Positions 1-9,400 of a DNA stretch of 64,000 bases are shown in pieces; position 1 is the first letter of the stretch; each line of letters begins with the position of its first letter. Below the pieces are notes generated by a model. It was not told where the DNA came from and ran no database searches. It saw only the letters and a program-made list of their open reading frames with translations. Source of the DNA: an uncultured Bacteroidia bacterium (GTDB lineage: Bacteria; Bacteroidota; Bacteroidia; NS11-12g; UBA955); assembly GCA_938086785.1 (NCBI GenBank), contig CALKCM010000005.1, forward strand, positions 64,501-128,500. The letters run 5' to 3'. The position numbers and the translations under genes were made by a program.

Positions 1-55
1 GGCTTTAAGCTTTAAGCTGCTATAGGTAAAATGAATTAGTACCGAAGGAAGAGGC

Positions 56-1525
56 TTACTCTTCCTCCTTAGCAATTCTTTTATGCTTAGGCACATATTC
101 TTCAATAACAGGCGCCACATAGTCTTTATTCCTCGTTAAAAGAGCAACGCTTTCTATATGGTGGGTATGTGGGAACATATCTACCGGCTGTACTTTTATT
201 AAATGATATGCATCGCTTAGCATTTCAATATCTCTAGCCTGCGTGCCTGGATTGCAACTTACATAAACAATGCGTTCTGCTTCAGATTCTATAATCTTAT
301 TAATTACAGAAGCATGCATTCCACTTCGCGGCGGATCGGTTACAATTACTTCAGGTTTTCCGTTTTCTTCCATGAATTCTGTAGTGAGTACCTTAGCTAA
401 ATCACCCGCATAAAAAACACAATTATCGATGGAATTTAATGTAGCATTTTCATGCGCATCATCAATCGCCTGCTGCACATACTCAACCCCTACAACCTTG
501 CTTGCTTTACCCGCCAAATACATGGCAATTGAACCTGTTCCAGTATATAAATCATATACCAACTCATTGCCCGAAAGGTTGGCAAAGGCTTTGGTTATAT
601 CGTATAAATTCTTTGCTTGATTGGTATTGGTTTGAAAAAAGCTTTGAGGTTGAACTTTAAAGGTCAAATCACCAATTTGCTCTGTTATAAAGCCATCTCC
701 TGCAAAGGTTTGAACATCCAAGCCGTCCAAAGTGTCATTTTTCTTTTGATTAACAACATAAAGTAAGCTACTAATTTCTGAAAAAGACGCTTGCAAGTGC
801 TCCATTAAACGTTGGATTTTCTTCTTCTCATTTTTTGTAAACGCAACAAGGACCATCCAATCGCCCTTTAAGTTTCGACGAATAAGTAAGGTTCGCAATA
901 AACCTACTTGTGTTTTTAAATGAAAAAACGAATAGTCATTAGCTAAAGCAAACTCTTTAACAGACCGGTGGATCTTATTTGCCAAATCTGGCATTAAATG
1001 ACATTTTTGAACATCGGCAACCCAGTCAAAACGACCGGGAACATGAAAACCAAGAGCATTTCCTGCGGCAGCCTTATCTGCCGGGTTTGGAGTCCACTCT
1101 GTTTCACTAAAGGTCATTTCAACCTTATTTCTATACTCAAACTGCTCTTCACAGCCCAAAATAGGGAGCATTTCAAAATCCAGTTGCTTTCCTACTCTAT
1201 TGAGCTGATCTTCAACTTCTTTATTTTTGATTTTTAGTTGCTCGTCATATCCAATATGTTGCCATTTACACCCTCCGCAGGTTCCAAAGTGCTCACACTT
1301 TGGATCAATACGTAAAGGCGACGGTGTGATCAAATTAGAGATCTTACCATAGTAGGCCTTCTTTTTAAAGTTTAAAACACGTATATCCGCGACATCACCC
1401 GGAGCCGCATGACTTATAAATAGCGGACCTTCATCCGTATGCGCTAAGCAATGGCCTTGGCCTACTGCTTTTTCCACTGCTACTTTTTCAAAAGAAGCGA
1501 TTCTGATTTTCTTTTTTCGTCCCAA
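56..1525 (-). CDS. rlmD: 23S rRNA (uracil-5-)-methyltransferase RlmD/RumA type
   Basis: Predicted SAM-dependent enzyme making 5-methyluridine in 23S rRNA (family site U1939 in E. coli). An N-terminal TRAM-like RNA-binding domain (about residues 8-65) is followed by the four cysteines of the family's 4Fe-4S cluster: C77, C83 and C86 in the CEHFGTCGGC segment, and C175. The C-terminal Rossmann methyltransferase carries DLYTGTGSIAMYLA (SAM site), TDPPRSG and the catalytic SCNPGTQ motif near residue 426. Length (489 aa) suits the family. It is the last gene of a minus-strand string and abuts the thioredoxin-like gene with no gap, so it is probably cotranscribed with nadC. Some relatives modify other rRNA or tRNA uridines, so the exact target site is inferred. 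Confidence 0.9.
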   Translation of the reverse strand: MGRKKKIRIASFEKVAVEKAVGQGHCLAHTDEGPLFISHAAPGDVADIRVLNFKKKAYYGKISNLITPSPLRIDPKCEHFGTCGGCKWQHIGYDEQLKIKNKEVEDQLNRVGKQLDFEMLPILGCEEQFEYRNKVEMTFSETEWTPNPADKAAAGNALGFHVPGRFDWVADVQKCHLMPDLANKIHRSVKEFALANDYSFFHLKTQVGLLRTLLIRRNLKGDWMVLVAFTKNEKKKIQRLMEHLQASFSEISSLLYVVNQKKNDTLDGLDVQTFAGDGFITEQIGDLTFKVQPQSFFQTNTNQAKNLYDITKAFANLSGNELVYDLYTGTGSIAMYLAGKASKVVGVEYVQQAIDDAHENATLNSIDNCVFYAGDLAKVLTTEFMEENGKPEVIVTDPPRSGMHASVINKIIESEAERIVYVSCNPGTQARDIEMLSDAYHLIKVQPVDMFPHTHHIESVALLTRNKDYVAPVIEEYVPKHKRIAKEEE

Positions 1526-2005
1526 TTATAATTTGCTAGGTACTGTTAATGTAAGGGTTTTATTAAAATCGGAAGGGCCTTGATACCCTACCAAAGCGAC
1601 CACTTTTTTTGCCTTTGCAGGCTTCATAAAGTAAGTCGAAGGATACCCATTCCTTCGATTTTCGCTTAAAAGATTTTTGATTTGTAAAGCTGAGTATGTT
1701 TTGCCCTCCATGGTATAATTTATGGCTTTCTCAGGGTTTAGTTTTACGCAAACATATTCAGCATGTAAGGTTTGAATAACAGCCGAGTCTGTATAGGTGT
1801 CTCGATCCATTTTTTTACACCATCCACACCAATCGGTGTACACATCTACCAGTAAGATTTTACCCGATTCTTTTGCACTTACATACCCGGTAGTAAAATC
1901 AACCCACTCTACTTTGGAGGCTGTAACGGATGACTTCTTTGCTACACCGCAAGAAATCAAACAAATGCAAACCAATAATCCAACTGCTAAAAACCTATTT
2001 TTCAT
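1526..2005 (-). CDS. Thioredoxin-fold lipoprotein (DUF255/thioredoxin_7-like)
   Basis: A 159-residue secreted thioredoxin-like protein. The N terminus is a lipoprotein-type signal with a probable lipidated cysteine at residue 19 (LISCG). The redox motif DWCGWCKKMD (C60, C63) sits after a beta strand, as in thioredoxin_7 and DUF255-like proteins, and a cis-Pro-like YPSTYF follows later. It probably acts in the periplasm as a disulfide reductase or chaperone-like thioredoxin; its partner is unknown. It lies 3 nt after nadC and directly abuts rlmD, so it is probably part of that transcription unit, although no functional link is obvious. Confidence 0.8.
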   Translation of the reverse strand: MKNRFLAVGLLVCICLISCGVAKKSSVTASKVEWVDFTTGYVSAKESGKILLVDVYTDWCGWCKKMDRDTYTDSAVIQTLHAEYVCVKLNPEKAINYTMEGKTYSALQIKNLLSENRRNGYPSTYFMKPAKAKKVVALVGYQGPSDFNKTLTLTVPSKL

Positions 2006-2008
2006 CTT

Positions 2009-2866
2009 CTATTTAATTAATTTCGTTTTCATGGATATATCCATACTTTCATAGCTATGCGTTAGGAAACCCAGAGAAATATAATCTACTCCTGTACTTG
2101 CGTATGATTTTAGATTACTCATTTGTATGCCTCCACTAGCCTCTGTTTCGCATTGATCCCCAATAAGTGCAACGGCTTCTATACAGGCTTCTGGCGTAAA
2201 GTTATCAAGCATAATGCGATCTACCTTAGCCGTTTTTAAAGCCTCTTTAACCTCATTTAAATTTCTGGTTTCTACTTCAATCTTTAAATCCTTTTGATTT
2301 GTTTGCAAATAGTCCCAGGTTCTAGTTACGGCCTTTGTAATACTCCCAGCAGAATCCACATGGTTGTCTTTTAACATAACCATATCAAACAAACCAAATC
2401 TATGATTTGCTCCACCTCCTGTTTTTACTGCCCACTTCTCAAAAAACCTTAAGCCCGGCGTTGTTTTACGCGTATCTAAGAGTGTTACACTGGTATCTTT
2501 AACCAAGTTCACCGCATGGGATGTAGTTGTTGCAATACCGCTTAAACGCTGCATAAAATTAAGGAGCAATCGTTCTGCCTTAAGTAAAGACTGCGCAGGC
2601 CCAGAGGCCTTTGAAACAATCGTTCCTTTCTTTACCCAATCTCCATCGTTCGAAAATGATGCCCATTGGATCAACGGATCAATTCTTTTACAAATACCCG
2701 ATGCCAAAGCTTGCCCCGCTAAAATTCCATCTGATTTAAAGTAAATCTTAGACTCTGCCTGAGAATCAGCAGAAATGGCCCCCAGAGAAGAATGATCACC
2801 ATCCCCTACATCTTCATGCAAGCAAAAATCAATAAAATTTAGAACTTCTTCTGAGGAAAAATCCAT
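2009..2866 (-). CDS. nadC: Nicotinate-nucleotide pyrophosphorylase (quinolinate phosphoribosyltransferase)
   Basis: Converts quinolinate and PRPP to nicotinate mononucleotide in de novo NAD synthesis, in the cytosol. The 285-residue protein has typical NadC features: the HEDVGDGDHSS start, the ERLLLNFMQRLSGIAT core helix, the DTRKTTPGLR substrate loop, GGGANHRFGLFD, MLKDNH, and the barrel motifs EVETRN, IMLDNF and EASGGI. nadA and nadB are not in this window. A CATCTTTGC element (2871-2879, one mismatch to TAnnTTTGC) lies 4 nt before the ATG, so the gene may have its own near-leaderless promoter besides readthrough from the DUF4783 gene. Confidence 0.95.
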   Translation of the reverse strand: MDFSSEEVLNFIDFCLHEDVGDGDHSSLGAISADSQAESKIYFKSDGILAGQALASGICKRIDPLIQWASFSNDGDWVKKGTIVSKASGPAQSLLKAERLLLNFMQRLSGIATTTSHAVNLVKDTSVTLLDTRKTTPGLRFFEKWAVKTGGGANHRFGLFDMVMLKDNHVDSAGSITKAVTRTWDYLQTNQKDLKIEVETRNLNEVKEALKTAKVDRIMLDNFTPEACIEAVALIGDQCETEASGGIQMSNLKSYASTGVDYISLGFLTHSYESMDISMKTKLIK

Positions 2867-2883
2867 GGCCGCAAAGATGGCGA

Positions 2884-3264
2884 TTATTTTTGGATTTTTA
2901 TTTCATGAATCTTTGATTCTGAATCACTTACTTTATAAAATATACTGATGTCAAACTCACCGCGATTTGTGCAGGTTCTTAACTCTACAAATTGACCGCC
3001 ATTAGAGCTTTGCCCTTTATCAGCAATCTTAACCCGAGTAGGACTATGATTATTAAAAAAATAACTAATAATATTTTTTGCCTGACTTTTAGAATAAAAT
3101 CCATCTTTGCCAGGCGTGCTTAACTGTATAGAATTATTGAAATCCTTTGCTAAACCCGAAACATCTGAGTTTCTGACACACTTCAAGTACCTGTTCGCAT
3201 TCTGCGAGGCCCCCTTAAAACTTAAGGATGCAAAAACAACAGCATAAATAACTTTTGGTAACAT
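2884..3264 (-). CDS. DUF4783 family secreted protein
   Basis: A 126-residue protein with an N-terminal signal peptide (cleavage near SFKGASQN). It resembles the small NTF2-like DUF4783 proteins of Bacteroidota: an N-terminal helix containing DFNNSIQL, a GKDGFYSKSQAK segment, then strands ending in ISIFYKV and IHEIKI. DUF4783 has no known activity, and the family often occurs just upstream of nadC. Here too it lies 17 nt upstream of nadC and 58 nt downstream of the endonuclease gene. It is probably periplasmic. The family assignment is by recognition of sequence features and context only. Confidence 0.7.
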   Translation of the reverse strand: MLPKVIYAVVFASLSFKGASQNANRYLKCVRNSDVSGLAKDFNNSIQLSTPGKDGFYSKSQAKNIISYFFNNHSPTRVKIADKGQSSNGGQFVELRTCTNRGEFDISIFYKVSDSESKIHEIKIQK

Positions 3265-3322
3265 TTACTATATCTCTACTAAAACCATGCCAATGTACTA
3301 CAAATTTTGAAATTTGTTGTAA

Positions 3323-5536
3323 TTAGTTGATGGTTATTTTAAAAACACCGGTCGTATTTCCGCTTTTGCAGAGCAACAAATACGTTCCTGGGTTTAGGTT
3401 TGGCTTTAGAACAAATTGACGTTCAGTCATTTTTGACTCAAAAACGAGCCTTTCCAACATATCAAACATCATTACATCTACATCTGAGTTAAAAGACTCC
3501 GGCAATTCGACCATAAAGCTTCCACTGCTTGGATTTGGATACACTTCTATGGGTAGCGTAATTGCATTCCCTAAGCCATTTTGAGTATTTGAGCTATCAC
3601 AGTTGCCATTTGGCAAATACGTCATATTACTAAAGTCAATCTTACAGGCCCAGTCTGGGTTATCAATAAATGGGTTTCTGTTATTTTGAACACTGGCAAT
3701 GTACTCATGCCTCGCAATTTCTCTGTTTGATGGAGGGAAAGCTTTATGCCATTTTTTAAGAATCCATTGATCTTGCAATTGTCCAACAAATTGATTTGAG
3801 GTTGGAATAGTAAATCTCTTACCGGCCTCGTCATAGGCAGCACAAGCATAAAAATTAGCTCTTGCTGCCAAACCTTTTACTTGATCCCGCGGTTCGTAAA
3901 CGGTAACTCCACTTGCATTTTTCCCTAATTTACCACCCTCAAAGGCTACGGTAAGGTCTTTTACAATACCTAAGGGGAAATTGCTTCGCACGGCGTTAAC
4001 TTTATTTTGATGAACTGGAACAAGTAAATGAAGATCGCTATAGTTAGGCGTATTTTTAGACGACTCTCCCATGTATGAGTATGGGTAACAATGCTCTCTG
4101 CTCAATACATTCCAAATGAGAGGGGCAGTGTAAATATGTTTAAACCCTGAATAATAGCCTTCGAGAACCAATCGGTTGCCCGTTGTGTCATAGGCCTCAA
4201 AATTATCCACCAAATAAGGAGCATAATTGCTGTAATACACTTGAAAGTGAGGGTTAATTTTTGCTCGTATATCGCTAATCAAGGAGTTTTTACTTGCATC
4301 AATACCTGTGTAGTAGTTTCCTGGAGCTAAGCCGGGAGTACTTGCTTTTATTTCCGGCGCACCAGTATTTAAGTAGTTTTCGAAGCCATTTTTGCCATCA
4401 AAGCTAAATACCTTCACAAAGTAATTCGTATTTGCTACAATTTTATTAATGTCAATCTCACCTGCTTCACCTACAAATAAAATTCGACTGGTTCCAATAT
4501 AGGCTCCACGTTCGTAGGACTCATTATCTTCGGGTTTATCAGTAATGCTTTTCGTATTTATTAATACCAGTTCTCTACTTCTACTTGAAGCAGCAGTCCA
4601 AGACAAATTTAAGCGCCAAGCTTTGGTTAAGGTAAAAGATAAATTGCTGGGTTGATTAATAGGCTCAGTTGCTTTAGCACCTTTAATGGCAAATAAATTA
4701 ATCGGAAATACCTGATTGCCCTCCTGGTCATTGGAGTAGATAGTTAGCATTGCCAATTTAGAGCCATCGGCACCGTTAGCACCTTGTTTAATGGTAAATG
4801 TTTCTCTGTTAGACGATCCAAAGCCAATGGAGCTTGGAATGCTCTGTAGGGCAAAATAGCTTTTATCTGGACCTGATAGTATTACAGAATCAATCTTTAA
4901 GTTTTGACTGTTAGACTTATTAACTACCGTTATTTTAAAGTTGTTGGTGTCACCTAAAAAGGCTTCTTGATTTTTAAGAACTCTATACTCTGAATTCCCT
5001 CCGTATACTTCAATTTCTCTGTTTGGACCACTTAACGCCTTAAAAACACTCGCATCATCAATAGAGATATTAAACCCGGATGGTTTATTCTTCATGAAAT
5101 ATCTTACGTATCGGCTAGAAGACTTGAGATTCTCACTAATTAGAGTCATAGAACCTGGCATATCTGTAGTGAAGCTCTTCACTACATCCCAGTCCGTTCC
5201 ATTAACACTCTCCAATATTTGAAACTCGCCAGGAAATGAGCCCGAAGATCCCGTATGCCGTGCATAGAATTCAGTTTTAGATGGTTTATCAGCAAAATAA
5301 CACTGTAAATACTCCCCTGTGGCATCAATTCGATATGCCTGCGGTGCAGATTGGTAAAAAGCCGATGAGGTATAGATCAAATTCCCTCCACTGCTATTGT
5401 TGTATGACCAACCTGAAGGTGCAGATGAGATGGGGTTCGTTGCATTACCCATATCCCAAGAAGTAGGCAATGATGCCTGTGCTTTAAGACCTAACACACA
5501 TAAAAGCGCTACACTGTAACTGATTATTTTTTTCAT
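3323..5536 (-). CDS. Secreted endonuclease I family protein with T9SS sorting domain
   Basis: A 737-residue multidomain extracellular protein. Order: signal peptide (cleavage near GLKAQA), a beta-rich N-terminal region, an anchor-D-like Ig domain (about 170-290), a fibronectin-III-like region (about 290-400), an endonuclease I domain (about 405-630) and a C-terminal type A T9SS sorting domain beginning EVYPNPSSGSF. The nuclease domain has the family core REHCYPYSYMG, SDLHLLVPVHQNKVNAVRSN and, later, KGLAARANFYACAAYDEAG. Family members are non-specific metal-dependent nucleases. It begins 9 nt after the TonB receptor gene on the same strand, so it is probably cotranscribed with it, and export through the T9SS to the surface or medium is expected. 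Confidence 0.85.
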   Translation of the reverse strand: MKKIISYSVALLCVLGLKAQASLPTSWDMGNATNPISSAPSGWSYNNSSGGNLIYTSSAFYQSAPQAYRIDATGEYLQCYFADKPSKTEFYARHTGSSGSFPGEFQILESVNGTDWDVVKSFTTDMPGSMTLISENLKSSSRYVRYFMKNKPSGFNISIDDASVFKALSGPNREIEVYGGNSEYRVLKNQEAFLGDTNNFKITVVNKSNSQNLKIDSVILSGPDKSYFALQSIPSSIGFGSSNRETFTIKQGANGADGSKLAMLTIYSNDQEGNQVFPINLFAIKGAKATEPINQPSNLSFTLTKAWRLNLSWTAASSRSRELVLINTKSITDKPEDNESYERGAYIGTSRILFVGEAGEIDINKIVANTNYFVKVFSFDGKNGFENYLNTGAPEIKASTPGLAPGNYYTGIDASKNSLISDIRAKINPHFQVYYSNYAPYLVDNFEAYDTTGNRLVLEGYYSGFKHIYTAPLIWNVLSREHCYPYSYMGESSKNTPNYSDLHLLVPVHQNKVNAVRSNFPLGIVKDLTVAFEGGKLGKNASGVTVYEPRDQVKGLAARANFYACAAYDEAGKRFTIPTSNQFVGQLQDQWILKKWHKAFPPSNREIARHEYIASVQNNRNPFIDNPDWACKIDFSNMTYLPNGNCDSSNTQNGLGNAITLPIEVYPNPSSGSFMVELPESFNSDVDVMMFDMLERLVFESKMTERQFVLKPNLNPGTYLLLCKSGNTTGVFKITIN

Positions 5537-5545
5537 TCTATTTTT

Positions 5546-8206
5546 TTAAAAGGTTAAACTAATTCCGCCTGTAATTCTTCTTCCAGGACTCACAAAAACT
5601 TCTACATTTTTTGGATTAAACGTAGCGGCAATATCGTTTCTATTCAAGCGATGGTTGGCATCACTAATAAACAGAGCATCGGTTAAATTTCGAATATTTA
5701 AGAATACTTTTACTCTTTGCTTGTTCACCAGAAAGTTGTACCCCGCACTGGTATTTATCATAGAATAATTAGGGGTTTGAAAAGATTCGGTTCTTTCAAA
5801 ACCTTCTTTAAGAGCCGTTGGTTCAAAATCGGCAAAGTGCTTCGCAAAATAGATTGCTTCAAAAGAGACATAGAGTCCTTTTAAGAATTTCTTAGGTGCA
5901 TATTTAAGATTCAGCACAAATTGATTTTGGGCTGCATCTCCCACATGTACATCAGTAGCATCAAAACGAACCGTAGCAACTGAGTCTCCATTGTCATCAA
6001 AAACTGCAGCATTGGCAGCACTCTTCCATCTCCAATCGCCCAAGGCAATGGCCGTTTGAATGGAAAGTCCATTTTTCATCTTATAAATGGCTTTAAACTC
6101 TCCACCTAAGTGAACGGCACGCAGCCCATTAATGTTATATGAGAAAACTTCCCCATCATCTGTTGCATAGGAAGGCAAGGAATTTAGGGGTCTATTATTC
6201 CAATTGGTATAGTACCCATTTAATTCGGTTGAAAAACGTCTACTGCTATATTTAAGGCCCATTTCTGAACCCAAAACAATCTCGTTCTCCAATTGCTTCA
6301 CTACAGAGTTTGATCGATCAAATACATTACTAAACCTGCTGGGTCTGTTTAAATAACCCAAATTGCCAAAAATATTGATGGCTTTGGTAAGATTATACCC
6401 GAGGCCAGTTTTTAGCGTTGTTCCAACAATATTAACCCAATCCGTCACACTTGGACTTCCGTCTGGATTCGCTCTAAAATAGTCTGTTCTTTTATAGGAT
6501 GAGTAACTTAGACTGGCATTAATAAAGGTAGAAACCTTATTTTTTGCGTATTCATATTCGGCAAAGGTTCCTGCCCAACGCACATTTCCATAATTTTTCC
6601 AATCAAAGGCATCTCCTTCTTTATAAATGCGGCTAGTATTTCCCGGCATGGTATCATTGGCATCTGGCCTAAAATACTCTCCCCCCAATAAATCGTGAAC
6701 CCTGCGGTAGTGTTCTCCTTCATAAACTCTCAAATCAATACCTGCGGTAAATGTATTGTATTTATCAATCTTATAATTAAAGGTATTTAATAAACCCGCC
6801 CATTTGTGATTATTTACATCTTCGGCCAAAATAGCCGTTGATTTCCGCAAGCTTGGATGATAAGCTGGATCTACATTTGGTGCAAAAGCAGATCCGTACC
6901 TATTGGCATTGTAGGCGCGTTGGAAAATATACTGCCCATATAAATTAGGGTCTTGTCTAATTCCTTGCGATCGCACTCCCCCTCCTTGGCCTATGGATGC
7001 ATATAAGACAGCGCTATTAAACATCCGTGCATTTGGCTTAAAGTCAAATTTTAAATATGCCTGAGGTTTAAAAAATTTATTTCTTCGTTCATTAAGTATT
7101 GCGCTTCCTGTACTCACCCTCTGCCCATCTTTCAGTTCCGTTCTATCCAATTGGCCCATGTGCTGGTTGTACCTGCGACCTTGGTCTACTACCATTCCAT
7201 TAATGGATGTATCCAGCCCTGTTTCTTGAGCTAATTGATTTGAGTATAAGGGCAAGCGTGCTTTATAGCTTCTTTGGCCATGCTCCTGTGGTGCGCCAAT
7301 GAAAGTGAAACTCAAATTAGCTCTTTTGCCAAAACGTTTCTCAACCTTGGTGAAAATAGAATACATGTTATCATACAGGCCATCTACATATCCATCAGAA
7401 GATCTTTTGGTGAGAGCGAACACCGCTCCCCAGTCTCCTTTTAAACGACCCGTGTTTACAAATGCTGAATACTGCTGATAGTTTGCATCTCCGTACTCCA
7501 TAGAAGCTCCAGCTGCAAAGCGCTCTGCAAAGCCTCTGGTGACAATATTAATGGTTCCTCCAACAGAAGGGTTGGCTAATCGACTAGATCCCAAGCCTCT
7601 TTGAATTTGGGTAAATGAGGTTACCTGAGAAAGGCCAAACCAATTGCTCCAATATACGGCGCCATTCTCCATATCATTCACCGGTATTCCATCGACCATT
7701 ACAGCAATGTTTCTTTGATTAAACCCTCGAATGGTAATTCGTGCATCACCTGCACCACCCCCCTGCTGTGTAGAATACACTCCCGGGGTATTGTTAAATA
7801 ATGTAGGCAAATCTGCACTACCTAAACTCTCTCGTATGTCTTTTCCAGTAACATTCGTATATACAATGGGCGTTTTTCTATTCTTTCCCGCAATACTTGC
7901 GGTAAGTTGAACGGCCTTCATGCTCATGCTTGAACTAACCAAATATACCTCTATGGGGTCTTTAGAAACCTTTCGTGTGCTTGTTTCATATCCTTTGGAG
8001 GAAATAGTTAAAACTGAATCTTTAAGGCCAACATTGAATGTGAAATCTCCAGAAACAGCCGTTTCAATCGATTTTTCACCTACAACAATAGTGGCTCTAA
8101 TGCCTTCATTTGTATTTGCATCCATAACAGTTCCTGTTACGGTGGTTTGTCCAACCAACTCGCCAATTAAGGCAAGCAGACAAAAGACTACGAGTATTTT
8201 TTTCAT
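5546..8206 (-). CDS. TonB-dependent receptor with carboxypeptidase-like N-terminal domain
   Basis: An 886-residue outer-membrane transporter. Signal peptide, then a CarboxypepD_reg-like beta-sandwich (about 20-100), a plug domain with RITIRGFNQRNIAVMVDGIP and the NDMENGAVYWSNWFG stretch typical of one Bacteroidota receptor subgroup, then a 22-strand-type barrel ending in a C-terminal phenylalanine (GGISLTF). No SusD-like partner is adjacent. It lies 2 nt after the lamin-tail-domain gene and 9 nt before the secreted endonuclease gene, so all three are probably one operon. The context suggests import of nucleic-acid breakdown products or oligonucleotides, but the substrate is not shown by the sequence. 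Confidence 0.9.
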   Translation of the reverse strand: MKKILVVFCLLALIGELVGQTTVTGTVMDANTNEGIRATIVVGEKSIETAVSGDFTFNVGLKDSVLTISSKGYETSTRKVSKDPIEVYLVSSSMSMKAVQLTASIAGKNRKTPIVYTNVTGKDIRESLGSADLPTLFNNTPGVYSTQQGGGAGDARITIRGFNQRNIAVMVDGIPVNDMENGAVYWSNWFGLSQVTSFTQIQRGLGSSRLANPSVGGTINIVTRGFAERFAAGASMEYGDANYQQYSAFVNTGRLKGDWGAVFALTKRSSDGYVDGLYDNMYSIFTKVEKRFGKRANLSFTFIGAPQEHGQRSYKARLPLYSNQLAQETGLDTSINGMVVDQGRRYNQHMGQLDRTELKDGQRVSTGSAILNERRNKFFKPQAYLKFDFKPNARMFNSAVLYASIGQGGGVRSQGIRQDPNLYGQYIFQRAYNANRYGSAFAPNVDPAYHPSLRKSTAILAEDVNNHKWAGLLNTFNYKIDKYNTFTAGIDLRVYEGEHYRRVHDLLGGEYFRPDANDTMPGNTSRIYKEGDAFDWKNYGNVRWAGTFAEYEYAKNKVSTFINASLSYSSYKRTDYFRANPDGSPSVTDWVNIVGTTLKTGLGYNLTKAINIFGNLGYLNRPSRFSNVFDRSNSVVKQLENEIVLGSEMGLKYSSRRFSTELNGYYTNWNNRPLNSLPSYATDDGEVFSYNINGLRAVHLGGEFKAIYKMKNGLSIQTAIALGDWRWKSAANAAVFDDNGDSVATVRFDATDVHVGDAAQNQFVLNLKYAPKKFLKGLYVSFEAIYFAKHFADFEPTALKEGFERTESFQTPNYSMINTSAGYNFLVNKQRVKVFLNIRNLTDALFISDANHRLNRNDIAATFNPKNVEVFVSPGRRITGGISLTF

Positions 8207-8208
8207 GC

Positions 8209-9186
8209 CTACTCTTTAAGTAGTCTAGCAGAATGGATTACACCATTAGTACCTGTTAAGGCAATAATATACTGACCCTTGCTTAAGTCGCTTAAGTCTA
8301 AGGTATACCCATGCATGCGGGCAAAATTATTTTCTTTATAATTAATACTCATCTTTTTTCCGTTCAATGCAATCACTTCTATGGTCTGTAATTGACCATG
8401 AAACGGGATAAACGTTGAGTTCAAAGCTGGGTTCGGAAAAAGGTTTAAGGTTGTTTTCTTAACTTTAGGTGAACTTAAGGTTTCGCAATCACAGACATGT
8501 GTTCCAAAAGAATCAAATGTATTTCTTGGGAAAACCTCCCACTCGTTTCTTGGATTGAAGTAAGCAGGATTCGCATTCACACCAGAAACTATGGATTTTT
8601 TTCGAATTAATGTTTTATCAATGGTACACCATAAGCCCGAACCAGTGCTGTAAGGGAATGAGTCACTCCAACCGATGTTTCTACTACTTCTCGGAAGCCT
8701 TGGTCTTTCACCAATTTTTCCAAAAATATCAATAGGTAAATATGGATTTGAAGGATCTGAAGGGTCAGGATCAATAATATCTATACTTAAGGCATCATCA
8801 CCATTAAAACTCATGCTAAAACTGGTGTTGTAATCTTTACTTAAAAGCAAATCTGCCTTGTTTAATAATTCGACAGAAACTGCGGTATCTCGACCAGTTG
8901 CACTTTGATCTGTTCTGTCTAAAACTAGATTAAAGGTACTCAATGGTTCAATTGTACCGCTTAATTTATCTGAGTACTGAGGACTCCATGCGGCTGATCC
9001 ATTAGACCACCTGGTTAATCTATAATCTTTTAAATCAATGGCTTTATCCGTAGGATTATACAATTCCAAGGCTTTGTTATTATTGCTTCCTTCAATGTAT
9101 TCAGAAATAAAAATTTGATCGCATTGAGCTATCGCAGTGATACTTGAGCAAACAGCGAAAATTAATAGAGTATTTTTTCTTATCAT
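8209..9186 (-). CDS. Lamin tail domain (LTD) secreted protein with T9SS sorting domain
   Basis: A 325-residue secreted protein: signal peptide (MIRKNTLLIFAVCS), then a lamin tail domain (about 22-160) with the typical IFISEYIEGSNNNKALELYN start, a linker, a CDC pair, and a C-terminal T9SS type A sorting domain (LFPNPALNSTF to SARLLKE). LTD domains often sit in or beside extracellular nucleases of the ExeM type, where they may bind substrate or surface. No catalytic domain is visible here. The ATG at 9186 is chosen over an in-frame upstream one because it begins the signal peptide and a TATATTTGT promoter box (9193-9201) lies 6 nt upstream. It is the first gene of the operon with the receptor and endonuclease genes. 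Confidence 0.8.
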   Translation of the reverse strand: MIRKNTLLIFAVCSSITAIAQCDQIFISEYIEGSNNNKALELYNPTDKAIDLKDYRLTRWSNGSAAWSPQYSDKLSGTIEPLSTFNLVLDRTDQSATGRDTAVSVELLNKADLLLSKDYNTSFSMSFNGDDALSIDIIDPDPSDPSNPYLPIDIFGKIGERPRLPRSSRNIGWSDSFPYSTGSGLWCTIDKTLIRKKSIVSGVNANPAYFNPRNEWEVFPRNTFDSFGTHVCDCETLSSPKVKKTTLNLFPNPALNSTFIPFHGQLQTIEVIALNGKKMSINYKENNFARMHGYTLDLSDLSKGQYIIALTGTNGVIHSARLLKE

Positions 9187-9192
9187 TATGGA

Positions 9193-9201
9193 ACAAATAT
9201 A
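9193..9201 (-). promoter_or_regulatory. -7 promoter box TATATTTGT before the LTD/TonB/endonuclease operon
   Basis: Read on the minus strand, TATATTTGT matches the Bacteroidota -7 consensus TAnnTTTG. It lies 6 nt upstream of the ATG at 9186. No TTG -33 element is seen at the usual distance. Confidence 0.5.
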
Positions 9202-9400
9202 GAATGAGATAAGGAAAAGGCACACATTATACCAATTATTTTTTTACACATGTTTCATTTAAACAGTTGAAAAACAAGGGGTTAAATGAGGTCTATAGGC
9301 AATCCAAAGTATTGCCAATTTATGAACATTCCCACCATGCACACTTTTTTTATTTGAAAGCAGAGAAAAGCCGCGGCTATTCAGGTAAAATTCAATTAAA

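Noticed and set aside
1-55. TTTAAGCTTTAAGCT direct repeat at the left edge
   Set aside because: It is two short units only, next to the window edge, with no adjoining element to judge it by.
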